This document shows positions 1 to 7,857 of a DNA stretch of 64,000 nucleotides, one piece after another (position 1 is the first letter of the stretch; each line of letters starts with the position of its first letter). Position numbers and translations under genes: made by a program. A model generated the notes under the pieces. The model was not told where the DNA came from and ran no database searches. It was given only the letters and a program-made list of their open reading frames with translations. The stretch comes from Nitrospinota bacterium (GTDB lineage: Bacteria > Nitrospinota_A > UBA7883 > JACRLM01): contig JACQXA010000004.1 of the NCBI GenBank assembly GCA_016208975.1, positions 124,001 through 188,000 of the forward strand, given 5' to 3'.

Positions 1-2
1 CG

Positions 3-1319
3 CCTACCGAGGGCGCCAGCTTTTTGATGTCCCAGGGAATTCCATCCACCGAATACATCTACAGCTTCCTCATGAGGTTTTATAACCCCAAGGTGTTCAT
101 GCTTATCGGGGCGATTTTTTCCTTCTGCTGGCTGGCCAACAAGTTCCTGAAAATGTCCACGCTGGTGCTTATTTGCATCATGTCGCTGATCCCGCTAAAG
201 GTTTTCGGTGAGCCTAACAGCCAGGAGCTTACCCAAACGGTGGACGCGTTTTTCGATTCGGAGACCACCCGGGTGACAAGATATGAAAAGCCCGAGGCTG
301 GCCATCCGGATTTTGACCTGGTAATTCTCCATGTATGCTCCCTGGCATGGGCGGACATGGTGGACGTGGGGATGGACAAAGATCCCTTCTTCCGGCAGTT
401 CAATTACCTTTTCACAAACTTCAACACGGTCACCACCTATTCCGGCCCGTCGGTGATCCGTCTGCTCCGGGGCAATTGCGGCCAGCAACGGCATGGGGAT
501 ATCTATTCGGAAGCGCCCAGGGAGTGTTACATATTAGAAACTTTCTCCGACGTGGGTTTTAAGAATTACGTTACCCTCAACCACGATGGCAAATACGGCT
601 CATTCGCCGAGGAGATAACGAATAACCACGGCCGCCCCGGCCCGATGAACCTTGCGGGTCTGCCCGTACAGCAGAACATGTTCGACAACTCTCCCATATA
701 CGACGACTATTTCACCCTGAGCCGGTGGTGGGAGAACAGGCTGGTATCCGGCGAGAAGGCGGCGGCGGTATATTACAACACCGTCACCTTGCACGACGGC
801 TCCCACTGGGTGGGCCAGAAGGAATGGTGGAAGGGGGATAGGAAAGCCCAATACCAGGAGTTCCTCACAAAACTCTTCAAGGATGTCACCCGTTTCATAA
901 ACCTGCTTTCCTCCTCCGGGCGCAACGTGGTGGTGGTGTTCGTGCCGGAGCACGGCATGGCGCTGAAAGGGAGCGTTATACAGGCCCCCGGATTAAGGGA
1001 CATACCCCTGCCACCCATCACAAACACCCCTGTGGCCATTAAACTTATCGGCAAACAGTTTAACGGCGAAAAGGTCCACCAACAGGTAATAGACGCGCCA
1101 ACCAGCTACCTGGCCATTACAAATATAATTTCCAGGTTCGTGGAGAAAAGCCCCTTCACTCCGGAGGGTATGCCCGGCAAGACCTTTACCCACACCATCC
1201 CGCAAACCGATTATGTGGCGGAAAACCAGAGCGCCATGGTGGTAAAAAGTGAAATGAAACATTTCTTTTTCGGAAAAGAGAAAAAGTGGATTGAACTCTC
1301 GGACTATGAGATAAAATAG
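3..1319 (+). CDS. bcsG: Cellulose phosphoethanolamine transferase BcsG (5' end outside window)
   Basis: The reading frame is open to the left edge, so the N-terminus with most of its membrane helices is missing. One hydrophobic segment remains near the start, followed by the periplasmic alkaline-phosphatase-like catalytic domain. By family knowledge BcsG transfers phosphoethanolamine from lipid to cellulose. Visible active-site signatures are the HVCSLAW cysteine near base 336, the YSGPS nucleophile serine near 441, LHDGSHW near 790 and the zinc-binding PEHG near 945. The stretch RLLRGNCGQ is also typical of the family. No other bcs gene is visible here, so the rest of a cellulose operon would lie upstream of the window. 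The next gene on the same strand begins 35 bases downstream. Confidence 0.92.
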   Translation, partial: PTEGASFLMSQGIPSTEYIYSFLMRFYNPKVFMLIGAIFSFCWLANKFLKMSTLVLICIMSLIPLKVFGEPNSQELTQTVDAFFDSETTRVTRYEKPEAGHPDFDLVILHVCSLAWADMVDVGMDKDPFFRQFNYLFTNFNTVTTYSGPSVIRLLRGNCGQQRHGDIYSEAPRECYILETFSDVGFKNYVTLNHDGKYGSFAEEITNNHGRPGPMNLAGLPVQQNMFDNSPIYDDYFTLSRWWENRLVSGEKAAAVYYNTVTLHDGSHWVGQKEWWKGDRKAQYQEFLTKLFKDVTRFINLLSSSGRNVVVVFVPEHGMALKGSVIQAPGLRDIPLPPITNTPVAIKLIGKQFNGEKVHQQVIDAPTSYLAITNIISRFVEKSPFTPEGMPGKTFTHTIPQTDYVAENQSAMVVKSEMKHFFFGKEKKWIELSDYEIK

Positions 1320-1354
1320 GCCCGTCTTCCAAACCCCTGTATTTTCTTTTACGG

Positions 1355-2131
1355 ATGAACCTTATGATTGCGCGCCCTGTTCGCTGGCTAGTCACGCTAC
1401 TTGCGGTAGTCCTCTCCTCCCCCCAGGCTTACGCCTATGAGATTCACGGCCTGCCCGGCTCCAGCTGGGGTCTTTTAAGTTACGACAACGACCAGATCAG
1501 CGGTTCTGGTGTCCAGGGCTTTGTAAACCAGGGGGTGGACTGGTTCGTTCTGCCAGGCGATATAACAGTTAACACCTTCGTGGAATACCGCCACCGTTCC
1601 CGCACCCACAACCAGAGATATTACGACGCAGGCGGCCCGGCCGTGGGGCTGGATCTGCATATATCCGTAGTGCATGTGGGGGTGGACTATTACTGGGAGA
1701 ACCTGCCGGTTTTAGGCGAAAAGTCTGAACGGGCGCAGGCGTACGCCACCACTTTTATCGAGTGGGACCTGGCTCAGGAAAATCATCCAACGTGGTTCGC
1801 CGCGCTACCGGGCTCTTTCTGGGGCGCGATAAGCTACGATAACGACAAAATCAGCGGCTCCGGCGTTATGGGCTTTATCAACCAGGGGATAGACTGGATA
1901 ATCCTGCCGGGAGATATCGCCGTGAACACCTATGCGGAATACCGGCACCGCTCCCGCAACGAAAACCAGAAGTATTATGACGCCGGCGGCCCTGCCGTGG
2001 GGCTGGAACTGCGCAAATCACCTGTCCGGTTGGGGGTGGACTATTATTGGGAACGGCTCCCGGTTTTGGGAGAAAGCTCCGAGCGGGCCCAGATCTATTT
2101 TGGCTGGTATTTTGACTGGAACTTGAAATAA
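1355..2131 (+). CDS. Exported protein made of two tandem copies of an unknown domain
   Basis: 258 residues. The N-terminus (charged start, hydrophobic core, SPQAYA cleavage-like end near residue 28) looks like a signal peptide. The mature part consists of two consecutive units of about 107 residues, joined by a linker of roughly ten residues. By eye they are about 70 percent identical, with shared blocks such as SYDNDQISGSGV, YRHRSR, YYDAGGPAVGL and GVDYYWE. The alternating aromatic and polar residues suggest beta-strands, perhaps an outer-membrane or periplasmic beta structure. I do not recognise the family. It lies 35 bases after bcsG on the same strand, so a role with exported cellulose is possible but is only inference. 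A second ATG nine bases in could be the start. Confidence 0.8.
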   Translation: MNLMIARPVRWLVTLLAVVLSSPQAYAYEIHGLPGSSWGLLSYDNDQISGSGVQGFVNQGVDWFVLPGDITVNTFVEYRHRSRTHNQRYYDAGGPAVGLDLHISVVHVGVDYYWENLPVLGEKSERAQAYATTFIEWDLAQENHPTWFAALPGSFWGAISYDNDKISGSGVMGFINQGIDWIILPGDIAVNTYAEYRHRSRNENQKYYDAGGPAVGLELRKSPVRLGVDYYWERLPVLGESSERAQIYFGWYFDWNLK

Positions 2132-2226
2132 CGGATAACAGGCGAAGTCATCCACCCCCCGGAGCCGGAGGGAACACATCTCCCGTCAAGACCCATAAAG
2201 GGCCTTTGTACCGGTGAATCCGGCGC

Positions 2227-2397
2227 TTAGGCTGATTTTTTGTAATCGCTCTTGCTCTGGGAGCAGGAGGAACATGCGTGGTTGGAGTCCCGCCCGCACA
2301 TCATGCAAGACCAGGAGCCCAGGTAATACCGTAAAATCCCGCCGCAATGCGAACAAGTCTTCTCTTTCTTCTTCATCGAATCCGTCGAGGTTACCAT
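2227..2397 (-). CDS. Small zinc-ribbon protein, 56 residues
   Basis: A short reading frame with a good Shine-Dalgarno (GGGAGGTG) just ahead of its ATG. It contains three CxxC pairs: CSHC at residues 15-18, CMMC at 31-34 and CSSC at 42-45. It also has a basic N-terminus (KKKEK) and a polar C-terminus. This cysteine pattern is that of a treble-clef or zinc-ribbon microprotein; the function is unknown. It is transcribed alone, convergent with the gene to its left. A degraded stretch resembling its 3' half lies near 5351-5402, so the gene may once have been duplicated. The coding reading rests on the cysteine spacing and the ribosome binding site. Confidence 0.7.
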   Translation of the reverse strand: MVTSTDSMKKKEKTCSHCGGILRYYLGSWSCMMCGRDSNHACSSCSQSKSDYKKSA

Positions 2398-2573
2398 CGT
2401 ACACCTCCCAAGTTAGGGGTTGCGTTTGCGCCCGTTACTTCTTGAGAACATGGTATTTGCAAAAAGCAAGCCTCATTTTTCAACGGGCTTCCAGATATTT
2501 GTATCTCCATGTTTTTATGAGCATTACGGTAACAGGACCAGCTTTTACTTAAACGCTTTATAACTACAAATAT

Positions 2574-2601
2574 TTGACACATCGCCAAAATTTGGTAGCC
2601 T
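2574..2601 (+). promoter_or_regulatory. Possible sigma-70 promoter for def-fmt
   Basis: A perfect -35 (TTGACA, 2574-2579) is followed after 16 bases by a weak -10 (TAGCCT, 2596-2601), about 30 bases before the def start. The -10 is poor, so this is a tentative call. Confidence 0.4.
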
Positions 2602-2631
2602 CACCCTGAAGAAAATGCCTATACTGGCCAT

Positions 2632-3156
2632 ATGGATGTCTTAACGGAAAAAGCTGAAAACAGCGGGCTTTTAACCATATTGCAATGGCCGGACCCCGTT
2701 CTATTTAAAAAATCCGAGCCGGTGAATAGCGTCACTGGGGATATCCGCTCCCTTGCGGACCGTATGGCGCAAACCATGCTGGCCGCGCCGGGGCTGGGGC
2801 TGGCGGCGCCGCAGGTGGGCGTATCGAAACGTCTCATAGTTGTCGTCTCTCCCGAAGACGGGGCCAAACCTTTCGCCATGGTGAATCCGGAGATACTCGA
2901 AACCGGAGAGGCGGTGATGGACGAGGAGGGGTGCCTGAGCATGCCTGAAATCTACGCCTATGTGGAGCGGCCGGAATGGATTATCGCCAGGTACACAGAC
3001 ATAAACGGCGACACACAAACCGTCCGCGCCGAAGACATCATGGCCCGGTGCATAGCCCACGAGATAGACCATCTAAACGGCGTCCTTTTCTGGGATCACC
3101 TGGGCTTTATGAAGCGGGACTGGCTTAAACGCAAGTTCAAGAAGATGAGCCGGTAA
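2632..3156 (+). CDS. def: Peptide deformylase
   Basis: 174 residues, the normal length. The enzyme removes the formyl group from the N-terminal methionine of new proteins. All three metal and substrate motifs are present: GLGLAAPQ near residue 48, EEGCLSMP near residue 98 and HEIDHLNG near residue 143. The cysteine and two histidines are the metal ligands. It lies six bases ahead of fmt, and the pair forms the classic def-fmt operon that handles formyl-methionine at both ends of its life cycle. Confidence 0.97.
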   Translation: MDVLTEKAENSGLLTILQWPDPVLFKKSEPVNSVTGDIRSLADRMAQTMLAAPGLGLAAPQVGVSKRLIVVVSPEDGAKPFAMVNPEILETGEAVMDEEGCLSMPEIYAYVERPEWIIARYTDINGDTQTVRAEDIMARCIAHEIDHLNGVLFWDHLGFMKRDWLKRKFKKMSR

Positions 3157-3162
3157 TCGGGT

Positions 3163-4113
3163 ATGCCCGCTCCAATCCGCGTGGTGTTCATGGGGACGCC
3201 GGATTTCGCCGTCCCAACCCTCGAGGCGCTGATAGAACATCCATCATTCGATGTTCTGGCCGTTGTCACCCAGCCGGACAAACCCAAGGGCCGTGGCAAG
3301 AAACTGGCCCCGCCGCCGGTAAAAGAGCTGGCGCTGGCTCACGGGATACCCGTGTATCAGCCGGTGAAAGCGCGGGAGCCGGAAAATGTTGAGCTGTTGA
3401 AGGCGCTGGCGCCGGATTATCTTGTGGTGGTGGCCTACGGGCAGATTCTCCCTTTGTCCATTCTATCCATCCCCAAACTGGCGCCGGTGAACCTGCATGC
3501 CTCGCTCTTGCCCAGGTGGCGCGGCGCGGCGCCTATACATCGCGCGTTTTTGGCGGGGGACTCCGTCACCGGCGTTTGCGCCATGATCATGGCCGAGGGG
3601 CTGGACACCGGCGACACGCTGGGATGCAAAAGAACCGAGATCACGGACGAGGACACCGTGGGCAGAGTTCATGACCGGCTGGCGCAATCCGGCGCCGTGC
3701 TGATGGCGGAAACGCTATTGAATTATAAAGACGGCCTCATCACCCCGGAAAAACAGGACGATTCGAAATCAACATACGCCGCAAAACTGACGGACGCGGA
3801 TTTCGTCATTGATTGGAGCCAGCCAGCCCCGGCGGTGAGTTTGAAGATCCGCGGCCTGTCCCCATGCCCCGCCGCCGTCACCAAACTTTCCGGCGGGTTG
3901 ATAAAACCGCTGTTCGCCCGGGTACCGCAGGTTTCCGGGATTGTTGGAGCGCCTGGCGAAGTTCTTGATACAAGCGCGGAGGGAATAACCGTGGCCTGCG
4001 GCGAAGGGGCGATAGTGATTACAGAGTTGAAACCCGAGAACCGCGGCCCCATGACCGCCCATGCCTACACGCTGGGCCACAAGGTTTTGAAGGGCGAACG
4101 GTTCGGGGAGTGA
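3163..4113 (+). CDS. fmt: Methionyl-tRNA formyltransferase
   Basis: 316 residues, full length. It transfers a formyl group from 10-formyl-tetrahydrofolate to initiator Met-tRNA. It starts with the typical FMGTPDFAVPTLEAL segment and carries the folate-site signature HASLLPRWRGAAPIHRA near residues 108-124, then GLDTGDTL. The C-terminal tRNA-binding domain follows from about residue 205. It is transcribed with def just upstream. Confidence 0.97.
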   Translation: MPAPIRVVFMGTPDFAVPTLEALIEHPSFDVLAVVTQPDKPKGRGKKLAPPPVKELALAHGIPVYQPVKAREPENVELLKALAPDYLVVVAYGQILPLSILSIPKLAPVNLHASLLPRWRGAAPIHRAFLAGDSVTGVCAMIMAEGLDTGDTLGCKRTEITDEDTVGRVHDRLAQSGAVLMAETLLNYKDGLITPEKQDDSKSTYAAKLTDADFVIDWSQPAPAVSLKIRGLSPCPAAVTKLSGGLIKPLFARVPQVSGIVGAPGEVLDTSAEGITVACGEGAIVITELKPENRGPMTAHAYTLGHKVLKGERFGE

Positions 4114-4382
4114 ATGTAGCCCTCAACTTGTCATGGCAAGCCAGACGAACCATGACATCCCCGGCGAAGCGTAAGCTAAAACACGGAATCAAGTATTCAG
4201 TTCCGAAGGCACGAAGCCATGATGCAGGGTCAAGCCCGGCATGACACGATTTTACCACCGAGGTGTTATCACCTCGATTATTCAATTTTCATAACCGCAA
4301 GGTGATTAAAGCTCGCGGAACGGAAACGTGGCTCCAGAGTGGTGTATCATGAAGATCATCATTAAGGCATCATTGTCGGGGA
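4114..4382 (+). repeat. Intergenic stretch with a dispersed palindrome
   Basis: No convincing gene. Bases 4222-4242 match, with one mismatch, the reverse complement of the palindrome at 48791-48811 (ATGCCGGG, five-base loop, CCCGGCAT). It is one of the short intergenic palindromes scattered over the right half of the window. Another partial inverted motif (TGTCATGG and CCATGACA) lies at 4131-4158. Confidence 0.5.
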
Positions 4383-5017
4383 ATGAAACTGTCCCAAAAA
4401 TACGATACGTCCGGTCTGATTGAAGACCAGTTTGAGCCGGGTTCACGGGGTCGTGTTTTAAAAAATCTTCTCCGCATAAAGAAAAAGCGGGAAATGGACG
4501 CTGTGGAGGCTGTGGAGCATAGCCGGGTCTTGCCTGAAATTCTGGGTAAATACAGCATGGTTCACCGATTTACCGCAAAAGACATATGCGATATTCACAA
4601 AGCGTGGTTTGGTTCCATCTATCCTTGGGCAGGACAATATCGCAAAGTTAACATTAGCAAGGGCGGATTTCCGTTTGCCGCCGCCAAATATGTTCCAGGT
4701 ATGATGCATGAGCTTGAAAATGATTTTTTGAGCAAATTCACCCCATGCCGGTTTGCAAAAATAGAGGACATTGCAAATGCAATCGCGGTTGTACACGTGG
4801 AACTCGTGCTAATTCATCCATTCCGGAAGGGAAACGGCAGGAGTATTTTGCGGCCGTGAGAGCCGGCCTGTCTCGCGATTTTAAACCGATGCAGAAGATA
4901 TTCACGTCTGTAATCGCGGGCAGGACATTAAAGATACGCGGGAAGAAATTCAACGGCTATTTTGGCGGCGGTTCCGCCCCGGGTTTTGGCCGTGGAGACG
5001 GTACTGGCTCCGGTTAG
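4383..5017 (+). pseudogene. Fic-family AMP transferase gene broken by an internal deletion
   Basis: The first frame (4383-4859, 158 residues) encodes a Fic domain up to and including the catalytic HPFRKGNGR, then stops four codons later. The next frame continues at the same place with KRQEYFAAVRAGLSRDF and KPMQKIF, which is the usual C-terminal part of these proteins. About 20 to 25 codons that normally lie between the motif and this segment are absent. Both frames read through the same bases (GGGAAACGGCAG), which suggests a deletion between two short direct repeats. Fic proteins normally transfer AMP to target proteins. The truncated product still holds the HPFx(D/E/K)GNGR loop but lacks the terminal helices, so activity is doubtful. 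Confidence 0.8.
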
Positions 5018-5223
5018 GATGGGTATGTGATTAGCTTTCCATATTTTAAAACCATCCTTGTATCCGTTTTTTCCAATATTTGGTGTCCCATTTCTGTCAT
5101 GCTTTCTGTCACTCGGACTCCCTCAATAGATGTAGATGACACAACAGATGTGAACAACATTTTCTCCCGTTTGTCAGCATCCCTTAGGTAAGGATTCCCT
5201 TGCAGAATTGATTTTTTCATCAT
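5014..5223 (-). CDS. Small protein with a Fic-inhibitory-type motif
   Basis: 69 residues from the ATG at 5223 (an in-frame TTG lies 18 bases upstream). The N-terminal half contains NPYLRDADKREKM followed by SSTSIEGV. The latter fits the (S/T)xxxE(G/N) motif of the helix that blocks ATP orientation in Fic enzymes, as in VbhA-type antitoxins. The gene is convergent with the broken Fic gene and overlaps its end by four bases. A role as a stand-alone Fic antitoxin is inference from the motif and location. It could also belong to a family of small proteins unrelated to Fic. Confidence 0.6.
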   Translation of the reverse strand: MMKKSILQGNPYLRDADKREKMLFTSVVSSTSIEGVRVTESMTEMGHQILEKTDTRMVLKYGKLITYPS

Positions 5224-5350
5224 GACAATAGAATACACCAAATATATTTTTCCCGGAATTCAAAAATAATCGTTATCCATTAGCGCGCTTCCTTCTTTCA
5301 TGTCAGCCATGCCAAATAAACATCCACTATCCACTATCCATTTCCCATCT

Positions 5351-5402
5351 CCTTCTGCTCTTGGGAGCCAGGAGAAACATGTTTTTTCGCTGATTGGAGG
5401 CG
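5351..5402 (-). pseudogene. Degenerate fragment resembling the small zinc-ribbon gene
   Basis: About 45 bases align, with several one- to four-base gaps, to the 3' half of the zinc-ribbon gene at 2227-2397 (shared blocks such as TGCTCT, GGGAGC, ACATG and TTGGAG on the plus strand). The gaps destroy the frame and the CxxC pairs. The rest of 5242-5423 holds nothing else I can identify. Confidence 0.4.
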
Positions 5403-5423
5403 TTTTTCAACGCGAATTCTTCT

Positions 5424-5771
5424 CTACAACAACACCACCGTCACTCCCTCGTTCCCCTCTATATCCCGCTCGCGGGACAATGCGGGGCATCTTTCCAGTA
5501 TCTCCCGGGTGTCCGCGTCGAACACGCTCCAGTTCTCGCCATAAACGAACAGGTTTATAACCCCCTCGCTCTTGCGCCGCCGTAACGATTTTCTCACCCC
5601 GTCCTTTATCTTCCCGCCAACGCCGGTGGAGCCGTAGCCGTGGATTATCTTTACCACCTTCACGCCATCTTTTTTGGCGCGTTCCAGCTCGCGTATCAAA
5701 CGCCGCCGGGCCTCGTCCACCGTGGGCATCCCCTCTTTTATGTTCATCACCCGCGTTTTTTCGCCCGCCAT
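5424..5771 (-). CDS. Small Smr-domain protein
   Basis: 115 residues. It contains a Smr (small MutS-related) core: a short helix region with TVDEARRRLIRELERA, then the signature HGYGSTGVGGKIKDGVRKSL near residues 44-63, and a C-terminal strand. Smr domains bind or nick nucleic acids. This one stands alone without a MutS2 body. The gene lies three bases after the endonuclease V gene, so the two are probably co-transcribed and both concern nucleic acid metabolism. The glycine-rich motif deviates from the usual HGxGxGxL spacing. Confidence 0.75.
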   Translation of the reverse strand: MAGEKTRVMNIKEGMPTVDEARRRLIRELERAKKDGVKVVKIIHGYGSTGVGGKIKDGVRKSLRRRKSEGVINLFVYGENWSVFDADTREILERCPALSRERDIEGNEGVTVVLL

Positions 5772-5774
5772 GTT

Positions 5775-6440
5775 TTAAAGCAATCCCCCGGCGGCCTTGT
5801 GGGCCATGGCCACCGGCTCCGGTAGCCTTCGGCCCCGGGCGCATTCCAGAATTATTTTTATGGCGCCATCCAGGTCTATCTTGTCCCCCACAGAGATAAA
5901 CACCGGTTTCACATTGTCCCGGGTTCTAACCACGGCCCCTATCACCTCACCTTCATGGACAAGCCTTGAAATGGCCCCCCTCTCCGGCGCCGGGTCCTCA
6001 TATTCCCCCACAAGCCGTGACTTGGCGCAACCGATAGTGACCGCACCGGCCACCACACCCAAGTGACAAGCCAGGCCAAACCGGCGTGGATGGGCGTACC
6101 CTTGCCCATCCACGATGGCCGCGTCCGGCAAGGTTTTCAGCTTGCGCCACGCCTCCATGATCACCGGTATCTCGCGGAACGCCAGAAGACCCGGGATGTA
6201 CGGGAACTCCACGGGCCGTTCCGCCAATGCGGTTTCCACCAGCGCAAGCTCGGGGTATGACAGTATGACCACGGCGGCCCGCGCTAAATCCCCCTTCACG
6301 CTCACGTCCACCCCGGCGACATGGCGGATGGGTTTTCCAAATGGCTCTATCACAAGCCGCGCGCGGAGCTTTTGCTGAAGCTCCATGGCCGTTTTGGGGT
6401 CTAATCCCGCATAGTCGAAATTAAATTTCATCGGGCGCAA
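5775..6440 (-). CDS. nfi: Endonuclease V
   Basis: 221 residues, the family length. Endonuclease V cuts DNA or RNA near deoxyinosine or inosine. Key features are the metal-binding aspartate in GVDVSVKG near residue 44, the FPYIPGLLAFRE segment near residues 80-91 with its catalytic glutamate, and DGQGYAHPRRFGLACHLG near residues 111-128 with the second aspartate. The start overlaps the end of the upstream membrane protein gene by 20 bases, which suggests translational coupling. Confidence 0.95.
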   Translation of the reverse strand: MRPMKFNFDYAGLDPKTAMELQQKLRARLVIEPFGKPIRHVAGVDVSVKGDLARAAVVILSYPELALVETALAERPVEFPYIPGLLAFREIPVIMEAWRKLKTLPDAAIVDGQGYAHPRRFGLACHLGVVAGAVTIGCAKSRLVGEYEDPAPERGAISRLVHEGEVIGAVVRTRDNVKPVFISVGDKIDLDGAIKIILECARGRRLPEPVAMAHKAAGGLL

Positions 6441-7824
6441 GTTTGTAAATTTTCAAAGTTCTGTCCACCGGGTCGCCGGGCCGGGCGGCAAACACCGCTT
6501 CGGGCGCGCCGGTTAATTTTACGCCCGGGATGTCGTCGCAAACCAATATAGCGGAAGGCTCCGGCCATCTGGATTTTATGATACCCCGCAGGCTATCCCC
6601 ATGTTTAACGCTTATCACCGGAATTTTGGCCGGGTAAAGGTCGAAATAACGCTCCGCCGGGCCGCAGAACAGCGCCGAGCCATTCTCCGCACCCTCAAGC
6701 CATTGGGCCATGTTGAAAACTGGCGGGGTTTTAATTACCGGGTCATGGCGCAATACGTTACCGCCAAGCAATAATATCAACGCCAGCGCCGTGAAAGCTT
6801 TAGGCCAGCGGTTAAACAGTGGTAGCGTGAGAATGACCGCCACCGGCGCGAATGGCAGGAAGTGACGGGTTTTTGAAACGTTCTGCCCAGCCATGATCCA
6901 TATGGCATACAGCGCCGCTCCGGCGATTAGCATTTTTATGGCTACGGCCACTTTTTCGTTACCTCTAATCCAATAGTAAGAAGAGGCCGCCAGCAAAATG
7001 ATCCATACTGCGTTTATCAGTCTAAACCCTTCGAAGCCAATCACGCCCAGGGCCTGCGCCAGGTTCATGCGCCAGTCATAAAACCTGTGGGACGAGCCGT
7101 TAGTGGAAGTGATGGCCCCGCCCCAATCGAAAAAATGGCCGTAAACGAAATCAAAGGCGGTATCGGCCAGTTGGGTCGGGCCTATAACGAAAACCATCAC
7201 CGGTAGCCAGACAAGGATTCCGGAGCATATCCCGGCAAGATGGTTTTTAATTCCGCTATTCCGGTATGCGTAATAAACACCCGCAACGGTGAAAGGCCAC
7301 CATGAAAGCCTCACGCCCAGTAACAACCCTGCGGACAAGCCCGACAGGAACCAGTCACGGGGGCGAGGCTTGCAATTTTTTAACGCAGCCATCCAAAGCA
7401 AAAGAACCAGCAAAGCCAGCGGCTCGGAAAATATTTTCCCGGAATAGGATGTGAAAATACCCGTCCCCGCCAAAAGAGCCGAGGCGGCGATTCCACCCCA
7501 TGCGCCCGTTTCGGATCTTGCTATGCAAGACACTACCCACACCGACAACGCGGAGGCGATGATGGATACCAGCCCAAGGGCCAGTTCCGGCGATGGCGCC
7601 CACAGCGCAATAATCTTGCCCAGAGCGACATAGACCGGGTATCCGGGAAAATGGGGTTGATGGAAAACCGGGTTGTAATCCTTAACGCCCAGGATAAAAT
7701 TGACCCCGTCTTCATCGTCGGGAAGGAACGATGCGGATGAATAGGCGATAAAACCCGCATACGCCGCCAGCGCCAGCGTCATCAGCGCCGGGATGAATCC
7801 GTTCCGTGTATCCTGGCTGGTCAA
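6421..7824 (-). CDS. Integral membrane glycosyltransferase (GT39/ArnT-like)
   Basis: 467 residues with about ten to twelve hydrophobic segments. The first periplasmic loop carries acidic residues (PDDEDGVNF) followed by NPVFHQPHFPGYPVYVALGK, the layout seen in polyprenyl-phosphate-dependent mannosyl- and arabinosyltransferases, where an acidic pair after helix 1 is catalytic. The C-terminus is a small soluble domain. The substrate cannot be named. The gene sits between an FAD oxidoreductase gene (33 bases upstream) and nfi (overlap), so it shares a transcript with them. Confidence 0.7.
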   Translation of the reverse strand: MTSQDTRNGFIPALMTLALAAYAGFIAYSSASFLPDDEDGVNFILGVKDYNPVFHQPHFPGYPVYVALGKIIALWAPSPELALGLVSIIASALSVWVVSCIARSETGAWGGIAASALLAGTGIFTSYSGKIFSEPLALLVLLLWMAALKNCKPRPRDWFLSGLSAGLLLGVRLSWWPFTVAGVYYAYRNSGIKNHLAGICSGILVWLPVMVFVIGPTQLADTAFDFVYGHFFDWGGAITSTNGSSHRFYDWRMNLAQALGVIGFEGFRLINAVWIILLAASSYYWIRGNEKVAVAIKMLIAGAALYAIWIMAGQNVSKTRHFLPFAPVAVILTLPLFNRWPKAFTALALILLLGGNVLRHDPVIKTPPVFNMAQWLEGAENGSALFCGPAERYFDLYPAKIPVISVKHGDSLRGIIKSRWPEPSAILVCDDIPGVKLTGAPEAVFAARPGDPVDRTLKIYKLAPDEI

Positions 7825-7857
7825 TCCTTGCGCCGGTGGTTTAGATATGGCGTCCTC

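Noticed and set aside
4745-5017. 90-residue plus-strand frame as a separate gene
   Set aside because: Its recognisable part is the C-terminal segment of the broken Fic gene; the rest is a shadow of the other frame.
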